A DNA stretch of 64,000 bases, from assembly GCA_028279375.1 (NCBI GenBank), contig JANQNW010000001.1:124001-188000 (forward strand), given 5' to 3'. Below, piece by piece: positions 16,690 through 25,581 of this stretch (the first letter of the stretch is position 1; the number at the start of each line of letters is the position of its first letter). Under the pieces are notes generated by a model. That model made no database searches. It was given only the letters and a program-made list of their open reading frames with translations, and had not been told where the DNA came from. Made by a program: the position numbers and the translations under genes. The stretch is from Phycisphaerales bacterium. Its GTDB lineage: Bacteria > Planctomycetota > Phycisphaerae > Phycisphaerales > UBA1924.

Positions 16690-18471
16690 TCAGAGCTCGA
16701 TCTTGTCCGAGCCCATCGCGCCATGGTCGCCCATGCCGCCCTTCGCCGGGCCTTCGCCACTCGGGGCGCCGCCGCCAGGCGCGCCGCCCTCGGCGGCAGC
16801 CGCACGCTCCTCTTCCACCGCGCCCCACTGAGCGCGCTTCAGAGACAGGCCGATCTTCCGCTCGTCCGTATCGACACGGAGGATCTTGACGTCGACTTCG
16901 TCGTCCGCCTTGACCACATCCTGCGGGTTCTCGACCTTGTGATCCGCAAGCTCGGAGATGTGCAGCAGACCCTCGAGGTCCTGCTCCAGCTCCACGAAGA
17001 CGCCGAAGTTCGTGATCTTCGTGACCTTGCCGCGAACGACCATGCCGGGCTGGTACGCGCCGGGAATCGCGTTCGCCCACGGATCCTCCGTGAGCTGCTT
17101 GTGACCGAGACTGATGCGCTGCTTGTCCTGGTCCACCTCGAGCACGACGCACTTGACCTCGTCGCCCTTCTTGAAGACCTCGTTCGGATGCGCAACCTTC
17201 TTCGTCCACGAAATGTCGGAGACGTGCAGCAGGCCGTCGATGCCCGGCTCGATCTCGATGAACGCGCCGTAGTTGACCAGGTTGCGAACCGTGCCCTCGA
17301 CGATCGTGCCCGACGGGTACTTCTCGCTCACGAGCTCCCACGGGTTCACCTCGGTCTGCTTCATGCCGAGGCTGATCTCCTGCTTGTTCTTGTCGATCTC
17401 GAGAATGACGACCTCGACCTCGTCGTTCGGATTCACCATCTCGGATGGATGGTTGATCCGACGCGTCCAGCTCATCTCCGAGATATGCACGAGACCCTCG
17501 ATGCCGTCCTCCAGCTTCACGAAGGCGCCGTAGGACATGATGTTGACCACCGAGCCCTTGACCTTCGATCCGACCGGGTAACGCGCCTCGATCTCCTCCC
17601 ATGGCGAAGCTTCCTTCTGCTTCAGACCAAGGGCGATCTTTTCCTTTTCCTCGTCGATGTTGAGGATCACCACCTCGATCTCCTCGTCGATCTTCACGAG
17701 CTCCGACGGGTGATTGATGCGGCTCCACGACATGTCCGTGATGTGCAGCAGTCCGTCCAGACCGCCGAGATCCACGAAAGCGCCGAAGTCGGCGATGTTC
17801 TTGACCGTGCCCTTGACGCGATCGCCGGTCTTGATGCGCGAGAGCAGACGCTCCTTCGCCTCGGCGCGCTCCGTCTCGATCAGCTTGCGACGCGAGATCA
17901 CGATGTTCCGGCGCTGCTCGTCGATCTTCAGGATCTCGGCCCGGACGTCGCGACCGATGAACTCGCCGATGTCGCCCGGACGACGAATGTCCACCTGCGA
18001 CGCAGGCAGGAAGACCGGCACGCCGATGTCCACCAGCAGACCGCCCTTGATCTTCCGCGTCACGCGACCCTCGACAATGTCGCCCTCGTGCGCCGTCTCG
18101 ATGATGCGCTTCCAGTTGATCAGGCGATCAGCCTTGCGCTTCGACACCTGGATCGTGCCGTGCTCGCCCTCGAGGCGCTCCAGCAGAACCTTCACCTTGT
18201 CGCCGGGCTTGATGTCGGCGGGGGCGTCGAACTCGTTCTTATTAACCAGGCCCTCGGACTTCAGCCCGACCTCGACCACGACATCGTCGCCGGCGAAACC
18301 GACAACCTGTCCTTCGAGAATCGCGCCGACTTCCAGCTCAGCGAGCGCGCCGCCGAGAAGCGACTCCATGTCGCCGCCCGCAACGTCGGTGCCGAAAGCC
18401 GCAGAGAGCATGGACTCCGCTTCGGAGTCGTCGATCGCAAGAGACGCGATCAGCGTTTCGTCAATCATCAT
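16690..18471 (-). CDS. rpsA: 30S ribosomal protein S1
   Basis: RNA-binding ribosomal protein that helps the 30S subunit load structured mRNAs. Six S1 (OB-fold) repeats are visible, beginning at GAILEGQVVGF, GDIVEGRVTRK, GDRVKGTVKNI, GSKVKGSVVNI, GTIVEGTVRNL and GMVVRGKVTKI; the last four carry the typical G-x-F/hydrophobic-x-HIS/HVSxxSW core. The C-terminus is a Gly/Ala-rich low-complexity tail ending DKIEL. I chose ATG 18471 (593 residues); the upstream in-frame ATG at 18507 would add a dozen unlikely residues, and AAGGA lies about 12 bases before 18471. It is apparently monocistronic, with its own terminator. Confidence 0.96.
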   Translation of the reverse strand: MMIDETLIASLAIDDSEAESMLSAAFGTDVAGGDMESLLGGALAELEVGAILEGQVVGFAGDDVVVEVGLKSEGLVNKNEFDAPADIKPGDKVKVLLERLEGEHGTIQVSKRKADRLINWKRIIETAHEGDIVEGRVTRKIKGGLLVDIGVPVFLPASQVDIRRPGDIGEFIGRDVRAEILKIDEQRRNIVISRRKLIETERAEAKERLLSRIKTGDRVKGTVKNIADFGAFVDLGGLDGLLHITDMSWSRINHPSELVKIDEEIEVVILNIDEEKEKIALGLKQKEASPWEEIEARYPVGSKVKGSVVNIMSYGAFVKLEDGIEGLVHISEMSWTRRINHPSEMVNPNDEVEVVILEIDKNKQEISLGMKQTEVNPWELVSEKYPSGTIVEGTVRNLVNYGAFIEIEPGIDGLLHVSDISWTKKVAHPNEVFKKGDEVKCVVLEVDQDKQRISLGHKQLTEDPWANAIPGAYQPGMVVRGKVTKITNFGVFVELEQDLEGLLHISELADHKVENPQDVVKADDEVDVKILRVDTDERKIGLSLKRAQWGAVEEERAAAAEGGAPGGGAPSGEGPAKGGMGDHGAMGSDKIEL

Positions 18472-18735
18472 TGTCTTACTTTGTCCTTCTTCCGGCCCCG
18501 AGCCCATCGCGTCAGAGAAGCGTCAGGCAAGTGGACCATCCCGGTTTGACCGGCCGGGCGCCGTACCCCACAGGGGCGGTGAGACTTCGAATCGCCATCC
18601 CCCCACCGGGGATGACGTCTCGCCGAGAGGCCGAAGGCCGAAACAGCGAGCCGGGAAGTCTACAGCCCCATCAACCGAATTGGAAACCAATCGGGACGTT
18701 CTGACCGGATCTGAACAGGCAGAGCCACGAGACGC

Positions 18736-20121
18736 CTAAGGGCACGGCCCCCACAACCCCAGCAGCTCCGCCAGATCACCGGCCCCCACATCCCCGCTCC
18801 CGTCCAGATCCGCCGGGCACCCTCCCGGATCCGGCGGATAGGGATACGTCAGCAGCCAGAACATGTGCACGCCCCCCGCCCCGCTCGCCTGGTCGCTGTC
18901 CTGGTTCTCCGCGATCGCGATCGTGTCCCCCTCCATCGCCAGCGCCCGGCTGAACTGCCCGTTCTCCGTCGGCGCATCCGCAAAGAGCTTGTCGAACTCC
19001 GTCCACGTCGCGCTCCCGACAGCCCCCGTCCGTTCAAAGAGATACGCCGCCCCAGCGTCCATCCCGCGCTCATCCACGCCCCGCGACGCCGTGACCGCAA
19101 GCGAGCCGTCGATCGCCACGAACTCGCCCATGAAGTCATCTTCCATCCGGTCGCTCGCAGTCACGCGCTGCTCGAACGACCAGTTCCCCGTGCCCCGCAT
19201 GCCCGTGCGCGTGTAGAAGTACATCGCGCCGGTCCTGTCCGCGTTGTCGTTCTCCGTCGGCGCGCCGACGGCGATCGTGTTCCCGTCAATCGCCACCGAG
19301 AAGCCGAAGTTCGACGTCGGCGCTCCACCCGGCGCCGTCAGCCGATCCGTCTGCTGCCACATGTTGCTGATGCGCTCAAAGACGTACACCGCCCCGCCGG
19401 CGCCCAGCTGATCCTCGCTGATCGCCCCAACCACCATCGTGTTCCCCTCGAGATCAAGAGACCATCCGAACTGCGCCGACGTCACCGGCACGTCCGGAGT
19501 GATCCTCCCCTCGAAGACATAGATCACGCCCTTCGGACTGTCGAAGCGATTCCACACATACACAGCGCCCTCGAGGTTCGACATCCCGTCTTCATTCGGA
19601 GAGCCGTACGCGATGCGTCCGTTGTCAACCGCGACGCTCTGCCCGGCCTCAGCGCCGAACATCGCCGCCCCGCCCAGGAACTTGTTCTCCTGCGACCACG
19701 TGTCCGTCATCGGATTGCGCACGAAGATGTACGCCGCGCCCGCGTCCGTCCCCGCCGGGTTGTCATCGCACGCGGCGCCGACGATCGCCACATCGCCATC
19801 GATGTCCACGTCTGTCCCGAACTCATCGTCCATCTCGCCGTCATCCGCCTCGAGCCGGTGCGTGCTCATCCAGTTCGCGCCGCTGCGCTCCATGATGTAC
19901 ACCGCGCCCTGGAAGTTGTTCTCCCCCAGCGCCCCCGCGATGATCCGCCCGCTCCCGATCGAAAGCGATCGCCCGACGAGTGAGACGTCGTTCACCTCTT
20001 CCGGCACCACCTTCGGCAGGCGCACCAGCTCGTCGAAATCCACCGCCAGCGCACCGCCGCCCACGCCAAGCGCGCACAGCGTTCCAGCGACACCACCCCA
20101 CCAATGTGAACTGCGCGCCAT
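18736..20121 (-). CDS. Exported FG-GAP (integrin-alpha-like) propeller with WGPCP tail
   Basis: A 461-residue exported protein. ATG 20121 has AGGAG eight bases upstream; the ATG two codons earlier would be too close to it, and the long upstream frame is not coding-like. After the signal peptide (MARSSHWWGGVAGTLCALGV) come about seven FG-GAP repeats, each with a core such as FGWSLDLEGNTMVVGA, FGFSVAIDGNTIAVGA and GQSVAVDNGRIAYGS, plus AAYIFVR/AVYVFER strands, forming a seven-blade propeller. The tail is a single dockerin-like repeat starting CPADLDGSGDVG and ending LLGLWGPCP. It probably sits outside the cell; ligand unknown. No terminator was seen between it and rpsA. Confidence 0.88.
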   Translation of the reverse strand: MARSSHWWGGVAGTLCALGVGGGALAVDFDELVRLPKVVPEEVNDVSLVGRSLSIGSGRIIAGALGENNFQGAVYIMERSGANWMSTHRLEADDGEMDDEFGTDVDIDGDVAIVGAACDDNPAGTDAGAAYIFVRNPMTDTWSQENKFLGGAAMFGAEAGQSVAVDNGRIAYGSPNEDGMSNLEGAVYVWNRFDSPKGVIYVFEGRITPDVPVTSAQFGWSLDLEGNTMVVGAISEDQLGAGGAVYVFERISNMWQQTDRLTAPGGAPTSNFGFSVAIDGNTIAVGAPTENDNADRTGAMYFYTRTGMRGTGNWSFEQRVTASDRMEDDFMGEFVAIDGSLAVTASRGVDERGMDAGAAYLFERTGAVGSATWTEFDKLFADAPTENGQFSRALAMEGDTIAIAENQDSDQASGAGGVHMFWLLTYPYPPDPGGCPADLDGSGDVGAGDLAELLGLWGPCP

Positions 20122-20762
20122 GACCATCGCTCCTCGATTGTGAAAGATCGCGCCCACCGGAAACCCAGCATTCCGAGCGGACGCCCTTCCCATCCCCAAT
20201 ATACGCGTGAGCCCCCAATTCCCTGCGCACAAAAACGCGCATGTGCGCCTGCCGTGTGCGCAAAGCGACCTCGCCGATCCGAAAATCAGGGATTCCCAAA
20301 GAAATTCTTGCGCCTGCTGCCGCAAGGACTTGCGCGCATCCGCCTCGGCGCATGTCGCCGCTTCAGCGCACGAAACGCGCTCGTCCGCGCCAAGGGTGGA
20401 GGGCCGCTCTTTCTCTCGCTGGCCCGGGCGCATGAACAAGCGCCGATCGGCAGATGCGCCGGATCATCGTCGAGGTGGCCGAAGACGCCGCGACGAATCG
20501 AGATGGCGATTGTCGGGGTGGAGCGCTCGAGCATGCGCCTCCCGCGCCGGCGACAGATCCACGCCCCTCCACTGCATCAGTTTGCCCGGCAGGTCTGCCG
20601 ATCCGGCGCATCGCGCCGCCACCCCTACCAGTTGCCGGCCTCGTGCGCCGGAACATCAGAACCCGTCAAGCAAAGGAGATCATGAACGAAGCGCCAACGC
20701 GCAGCGCACAACGCCGGCAGGACGCTTCGGATCGTCCCGCCCTCTGCCGTACAATCCCGACC
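20122..20762. other. 641-base divergent intergenic region
   Basis: Separates the FG-GAP gene (minus) from the kinase gene (plus). A TATATT -10-like element on the minus strand (20203-20198) could serve the FG-GAP gene, and TACAAT at 20750 serves the kinase. Both strands are open over long stretches, but neither frame has a recognisable domain or ribosome-binding site, so I call no gene. I see no repeats. Confidence 0.4.
20750..20755 (+). promoter_or_regulatory. -10 box seven bases before the kinase start (probable leaderless transcript)
   Basis: TACAAT, then CCCGACC, then ATG 20763. The transcript would begin at or next to the A of ATG. There is no Shine-Dalgarno upstream. Confidence 0.45.
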
Positions 20763-23531
20763 ATGGCCTTCAACCCAGGCTCAGAAGTTGGCTCATACAC
20801 ACTCGGCCGCGAGCTCGGTCGAGGAGGCATGGGCGTCGTCTTCCTGGCGCGCGATACGCGCCTCGAGCGCGATGTCGCCATCAAGACAATGCCCGATGAG
20901 GTCGCACAGGACGCGCAGCGCCTCGCGCGATTCGAACGCGAAGCGCGCACGCTCGCGCAACTCAACCACCCCAACGTCGCCGCCATCTACGGGCTCGAGC
21001 AGGAAGACGAGCACCGCTATCTCGTCCTCGAATATGTCGAGGGCGACACGCTTGCCGACCTCCTCGACAATGGTCCCCTCTCCGTCGAAGACGCGCTGGA
21101 CTTCGCCCAGCAGATCGCCCTGGGCGTCGAAGCCGCGCACGACGCCGGCGTCATCCATCGAGACCTCAAGCCCGCCAACATCAAGATCACGCCCGAAGGT
21201 CAGATCAAGGTCCTCGACTTCGGACTCGCCCGCGCCGACGATGCGAACACCTCCGGCTCAAGCTCCGGCGATGAGCCCACGCTCACGACCCCCGTGATGC
21301 ACAGCCCGTCCATCCCCGGAGCCATCCTGGGCACCGCTCCATACATGAGCCCCGAACAGGCGCGCGGCAGACGTGTCGACAAGCGCACAGATATCTGGTC
21401 CTTCGGCGTCATCCTCTATGAGATGCTCACCGGCGTCTCTCCCTTCCACGGCGAGACCGCCACCGACTCCATCGGCGCCGTGCTCCACAAGGACCTCGAC
21501 CTCGCGCAGCTCCCGCCCGGAACGCCCAACTCCGTGCGCCATGTCCTCATGCGCTGCCTCGAACGCGACAAGTCAAAGCGCTATCGCGATATCGGCGATG
21601 TGCGCATCGAGCTTCTGCGCAAGGACGCCCCGCAGGAATCCGCCGGCTCGAAGTCACGCGTCAATCTTCCTGCCTTGCTCGCGATCTTGCCCCTCGTCGC
21701 GGCGATTGCCGCCGCAATCGGGTGGTTCGCAAAGCCAGCGCCCACGACGCCGACAGCGCAGCCAGTCAGGCTCACGCTCCCGATTCCCTGGGGATGGGAT
21801 CGCTGGTGGTTCCACGCCTTCAGCCCCGACGGCCAGCTCATCGCGCTCATGATCCTCGAGCAGGAGCAACCCGAGAGACTCTGGAGCATCTACACGCGCA
21901 GACTCGACGAAAGCGAGTTTCGCAAGATCTACACGACGCGCCGAAGACCTGTACGCATGGACTTCACGCCCGACGGCCTCGATCTCCTCGTCGGCACGAC
22001 CGGAGAACCAGACCGCGACTACCTGCACCGCGTCCCCGTCGATGGCGGAAGACCCGTCCCGCTCCTCGATGTGCATACGGATGACTTCAGAATCGGCGGC
22101 CCGGAATCAGTGTGGCTGAACGACGATGAACTCGTCCTGCAAAGTGAGATCGGCGAGAACGAGCTCTTCGCCGTCTCCATGCGCGACGGCTCCTCGCGCG
22201 AAATCTACAGGGTTGACGAAGAAGGCACGGCGTTCGTCAGGATCTCATCGGTCACACCCGGTGGGAAGTTCGCCCTGCTGACATCACTTGAGATCATCGA
22301 CGGTAAACCGACGGCTCGCACCATCGCCGCCAATCTCGAGACCGGCGAAAAACACGAGGTTCTTGTCAGGGCGCTCAGCGCTTCATGTGTCGGCGATGAT
22401 GTCCTTGTCTTCCAGAGAGATGACACCATGTACGCGGTCCGCTTCGATCCGGAGACGGCGACTGTGTCAGGCGCTCTTCATCCGCTGCCCGACGATCTGG
22501 TCAACTGGTCGCAATCCGCTGGCGCCGGACATGTCGCCTTCACCAAGCGGCGCGATGAACTCGGGACTTTGGCGCAGATTGATCGTGACGGCGCCATCTC
22601 CGAACTGAGCCAGACGCGCCGCTGGTTCGATGCAGAGTCACTGATGGCCTCACCCGACGGCAAGTGGCTCGCGCTCTCGTACGCAAACGAGAAAGGCGGC
22701 ACGCGCGAGACCATCGCGTGTCTCGAACTCGCCACCGGGAGAATGCAGACTGTCACCAGGGAGATCGCAGGCTCCGGCGGGTGGTCGCCCGATGGCAGGC
22801 TCATCTTCATACGCCTGAGCGAGGAAGGACTCGGAAGCGGCAACGAAGGCGTCTTCGACATCATGGAATGGCGACCCGATGAAGGCGCGCGCGTGCTGAG
22901 CGACAATCTCACCCTCCCCCTGGGCCAATGGTCCATCGCCCCCGCGCACAACACCCTTTTGATGCGCTGGCGTTTCACCGAGGAGGATCGCCCGGATGAA
23001 GCCGGCCAGGGCGATCTCGACATCCTGCAGACACTCAACTACACGGATCCCGACGCCGAATGGGTGAACTACCACACAACCGGCGCTTCCGAGATCGATG
23101 CATCTGTCTCACCCGACGGCGAGTTCCTCGCGTTCGTCTCGGATGTCACGGGGACGCCGGAGGTCTATCTCACACCCTTCGAGCCGGGCCGGCCCGCCAG
23201 TCCGGTGCGCGTCTCGAACTCATTCACGTGGCGCCCATTCTGGTCGCTCGATTCCAGGACGCTCTATTACTTCACCCGGAGATCTGACGGCCTTGATCAG
23301 CAGGTCATGGCCGTGACCATCGACGACACCAACGCGCTGACCCTCTCCGAACCCGAACGCATCCTCTTCGGCGATCAGTACGACGACAGCCGGCTCGCCC
23401 CGCTCGAAGGCGGCGAGTCATTCGCGTTCATCGACACACCTGATCGGCGCCCGGAGGATGAGCATCTGCAGATCATCCTCAACTGGCGCGACGAAGTGCG
23501 GCGCATCGTCAGAGAAGGCGAACAGCGCTGA
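20763..23531 (+). CDS. Membrane Ser/Thr protein kinase with extracytoplasmic beta-propeller
   Basis: A 922-residue Hanks-type kinase. All catalytic motifs are present: Gly-rich loop GRGGMGVV, Lys41 in VAIKTM, HRDLKPAN with Asp134, DFGLA with Asp152, and MSPEQARG. One transmembrane helix at about 302-322 (LPALLAILPLVAAIAAAIGW) separates it from a C-terminal TolB/WD40-like propeller with repeated strands (FSPDGQLIALM, MASPDGKWLALS, VSPDGEFLAFVS). The architecture is widespread in planctomycetes and acidobacteria; the propeller probably senses or scaffolds outside the cell. ATG 20763 is chosen over an upstream in-frame ATG because it directly precedes the kinase domain and sits seven bases after a -10 box. 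Confidence 0.92.
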   Translation: MAFNPGSEVGSYTLGRELGRGGMGVVFLARDTRLERDVAIKTMPDEVAQDAQRLARFEREARTLAQLNHPNVAAIYGLEQEDEHRYLVLEYVEGDTLADLLDNGPLSVEDALDFAQQIALGVEAAHDAGVIHRDLKPANIKITPEGQIKVLDFGLARADDANTSGSSSGDEPTLTTPVMHSPSIPGAILGTAPYMSPEQARGRRVDKRTDIWSFGVILYEMLTGVSPFHGETATDSIGAVLHKDLDLAQLPPGTPNSVRHVLMRCLERDKSKRYRDIGDVRIELLRKDAPQESAGSKSRVNLPALLAILPLVAAIAAAIGWFAKPAPTTPTAQPVRLTLPIPWGWDRWWFHAFSPDGQLIALMILEQEQPERLWSIYTRRLDESEFRKIYTTRRRPVRMDFTPDGLDLLVGTTGEPDRDYLHRVPVDGGRPVPLLDVHTDDFRIGGPESVWLNDDELVLQSEIGENELFAVSMRDGSSREIYRVDEEGTAFVRISSVTPGGKFALLTSLEIIDGKPTARTIAANLETGEKHEVLVRALSASCVGDDVLVFQRDDTMYAVRFDPETATVSGALHPLPDDLVNWSQSAGAGHVAFTKRRDELGTLAQIDRDGAISELSQTRRWFDAESLMASPDGKWLALSYANEKGGTRETIACLELATGRMQTVTREIAGSGGWSPDGRLIFIRLSEEGLGSGNEGVFDIMEWRPDEGARVLSDNLTLPLGQWSIAPAHNTLLMRWRFTEEDRPDEAGQGDLDILQTLNYTDPDAEWVNYHTTGASEIDASVSPDGEFLAFVSDVTGTPEVYLTPFEPGRPASPVRVSNSFTWRPFWSLDSRTLYYFTRRSDGLDQQVMAVTIDDTNALTLSEPERILFGDQYDDSRLAPLEGGESFAFIDTPDRRPEDEHLQIILNWRDEVRRIVREGEQR

Positions 23532-23685
23532 CCCGTCCGACGCCTCAAAGAAACGCTCCTTAACGAGAATCATCGCAATACATCGATGACCGCGCGACAT
23601 GGATCCCTGACAACACAGAAATGCCCTTCGGCATGTCTGCAGTCGGCGGCGTCCGACGCCCGGGCGCCGTCGGCGACCTTATTCG

Positions 23686-24783
23686 TCATTCTCCCTGAGC
23701 GAGCTCCTCAACTGATCCGGCTTCGTTCAGCAGAATCTTCCGATGCACATTGGAAAGAGCGAGCCCTTCGAGCTGACGCCGAGTCTTCCACGCCCCATCG
23801 ATGTTCTTGGCCACGCGTGGCGACGCCGCCTCGTACACCTTGAACTCGACAATTCGATGCGTCGTCTGATGCTCGAACTTCGACACCAGCGCCAGGGAGT
23901 CAACCCCGAATCGCGCCGCAAGATCGCGCTTCGTCGGCGCCTTGTCGTCGCGCTCGATCGTCGGCGCCTGCCACATGCCCGCCCACAGTCCAGCCGGATC
24001 CCGCCGATGCACAAACGTGCGCCCGCGCCCATCGCGCACCAGCAGCGCCGTGTGATAGATGCGCCGGCGCACGGCAGTCGCCTTTGGTCTTGGAATGTCA
24101 TTCTGCGCGCCGTCGCGGCGCGCGGCGCACCGACGCTTCAGCGGGCATGCATCACATGATGGCGACGCCGGCTTGCAGATCGTCCCGCCAAGCTCCATCA
24201 GTCCTTCGTTGAACGCGGCGACGACATCATCCTTCGCGCCCGCTTCGACGAGTTCTTCCGCGCGCTCCCAGCACCAGGCGTCGATTCCCGGATCCGTTGG
24301 GGCCGCATCCACGCCATGCAGGCGGAGAAAGACGCGCTGCACGTTGCCATCGACAATCGGCGCGGGCTGGTCGAAGACCATGCTTGCGATCGCGCCGGCG
24401 GTGTAGCGCCCGATCCCCGCGAGCTTCCGGAGCGCATCGACGTCACGCGGCGCCTCGCCCCCGTGATCAGAGACGATCTGCTGCGCGCACTTGTGCAGCA
24501 GTCGCGCCCGCCGGTAGTAGCCGAGCCCCGACCACGCAGCGAGCACATCGTGCTCATCCGCTTCGGCCAGCGACTGCAGCGTGGGAAAGCGTTCGAGGAA
24601 TTCTTCGAACTTCTCGAGCACGCGCGAGATCTGCGTCTGCTGGAGCATGATCTCACTGACGAGCGACTTGTAGGGATCACGCGCAGGCAAACGCCAGGGA
24701 AGCTCGCGCGCATTCGCTTCGTACCACTCCGCAACCGACCTGGCGATCGCCCGGTCGCGACGCGGATTGCGCTGGGCGCTCAC
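23686..24783 (-). CDS. mutY: A/G-specific adenine DNA glycosylase MutY
   Basis: Base-excision repair enzyme that removes adenine mispaired with 8-oxoguanine. It has the catalytic Glu44 (SEIMLQQTQ), helix-hairpin-helix LAGIGRYTAGAIA and Asp145 (VDGNV). The [4Fe-4S] loop is a perfect C-x6-C-x2-C-x5-C at Cys203, 210, 213 and 219. A C-terminal NUDIX-like 8-oxoG recognition domain follows (YHTALLVRDGRGRTFVHRRD, GLWAGMWQAP). Length 365 is normal. Its ATG overlaps the stop of the Nfu-like gene by four bases, so the two are one operon, sensible because MutY needs an Fe-S cluster. Confidence 0.96.
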   Translation of the reverse strand: MSAQRNPRRDRAIARSVAEWYEANARELPWRLPARDPYKSLVSEIMLQQTQISRVLEKFEEFLERFPTLQSLAEADEHDVLAAWSGLGYYRRARLLHKCAQQIVSDHGGEAPRDVDALRKLAGIGRYTAGAIASMVFDQPAPIVDGNVQRVFLRLHGVDAAPTDPGIDAWCWERAEELVEAGAKDDVVAAFNEGLMELGGTICKPASPSCDACPLKRRCAARRDGAQNDIPRPKATAVRRRIYHTALLVRDGRGRTFVHRRDPAGLWAGMWQAPTIERDDKAPTKRDLAARFGVDSLALVSKFEHQTTHRIVEFKVYEAASPRVAKNIDGAWKTRRQLEGLALSNVHRKILLNEAGSVEELAQGE

Positions 24784-25055
24784 GCCGGCGCCTCGCTCCC
24801 GGCGAGCACGCGCCGGACTTCTTTCTTGATGAGCTTCCAGTCCGCCTCGGGCGTCTTGCCGACGGTCATCCAGTCCGTGTTCATCAGGAGGTTGTTCACG
24901 CCGTCGATCGCGAAGAGCTGTGACGCGAGCCCGTCTTCCTGCGCCGCGGCCTCATTGAGGAACGAGCGCGGCCGATCACTAATCGCACCGTCGAGAATGC
25001 ACTTGAGCGCGTTGGGGTTCGGAGTGGTCTCGAATCGGAGGATCTTCAGCGCCAT
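24780..25055 (-). CDS. Stand-alone Nfu N-terminal domain protein
   Basis: A 91-residue protein matching the Nfu/NifU N-terminal domain (ETTPNPNALKCIL, then QLFAIDGVNNLLM and FITVTK-equivalent DWMTVGKTPEADW). In full-length Nfu this domain precedes a CxxC scaffold domain that carries an Fe-S cluster; here the scaffold domain is missing and the only Cys is in ALKCIL. It may assist cluster delivery or have another role. It overlaps mutY by four bases. The start lies six bases after a TAGAAT -10 box with no usable Shine-Dalgarno, so the message is probably leaderless. Confidence 0.88.
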   Translation of the reverse strand: MALKILRFETTPNPNALKCILDGAISDRPRSFLNEAAAQEDGLASQLFAIDGVNNLLMNTDWMTVGKTPEADWKLIKKEVRRVLAGSEAPA

Positions 25056-25061
25056 GGCCGG

Positions 25062-25067
25062 ATTCTA
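25062..25067 (-). promoter_or_regulatory. -10 box six bases before the nfu-like start
   Basis: Minus-strand TAGAAT, then CCGGCC, then ATG at 25055. It faces the plus-strand promoter at 25112 of the next gene. Confidence 0.45.
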
Positions 25068-25111
25068 GTGCCTCCGGCGCCGCCATCGACCCGATTCCAC
25101 TGTGCAGGACG

Positions 25112-25117
25112 TACGCT
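25112..25117 (+). promoter_or_regulatory. -10-like box six bases before a start
   Basis: TACGCT, then TTCAAT, then ATG 25124. Weaker match than its neighbours but the same geometry, and no Shine-Dalgarno. Confidence 0.3.
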
Positions 25118-25123
25118 TTCAAT

Positions 25124-25573
25124 ATGACCACCCGCCTGGCCATGACGCGGGAGCTCGACGGCGTCGATGTCGAGATCTACGAGCGCATCGTCTTCATCGG
25201 GACGCCCGCGATCGTGGAGACGTTCTACGTGCTCCCGGCGCCAGACTGGCCGAAGGTGCGCATTCAGCGCCGGCGCGGAATCTCGGGTCTGCTCTCGCGC
25301 TTCGGGCGGCGATCGGGAATCGAACTCGACGATGACGCGTTCAACGCGGCGTATCGCGTGAGCTGTGTTGATCCGGAGTTCGCGATCCTGCTGCTGAACC
25401 CGGAACTGCAGGCGTTCATCATGCAGAAGCGCAGCGTGGACTGGAGCGCCGGCGGCGGCGCGATCAAGCTCTTCTACGGCGGCGCGCTGCGGCGCTCGCG
25501 CGTGGATCGATCGCTGGAGCGCCTGCGGCGCTTTCGCGATCTGATCGATTCCGAGCTCTTCGATCTCGCCTGA
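25124..25573 (+). CDS. Hypothetical protein with DUF3137-like core
   Basis: A 149-residue cytoplasmic protein without signal peptide or membrane segment. The segment DDDAFNAAYRVSCVDPEFAI followed by LLNPELQAFIM resembles the core of DUF3137-type proteins (a Phe-x-Val segment, then a helix after 'LxPxL'), but similarity is short. The C-terminus is an Arg-rich helix (RRSRVDRSLERLRRFRDLID). It converges with the next gene, whose stop is eight bases beyond. Function unknown. Confidence 0.72.
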   Translation: MTTRLAMTRELDGVDVEIYERIVFIGTPAIVETFYVLPAPDWPKVRIQRRRGISGLLSRFGRRSGIELDDDAFNAAYRVSCVDPEFAILLLNPELQAFIMQKRSVDWSAGGGAIKLFYGGALRRSRVDRSLERLRRFRDLIDSELFDLA

Positions 25574-25581
25574 ACGGCTCG

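Noticed and set aside
18596-18614. CATCCCC/GGGGATG hairpin between the FG-GAP gene and rpsA as a terminator
   Set aside because: Only seven pairs and no U tract on either strand.
20454-20762. N-terminal extension of the kinase
   Set aside because: Low-complexity, no ribosome-binding site, and the -10 box at 20750 would put the transcript start after it.
25056-25123. Replication origin at the skew reversal
   Set aside because: No DnaA-box cluster, AT-rich stretch or dnaA/dnaN genes seen; kept only as a skew observation.
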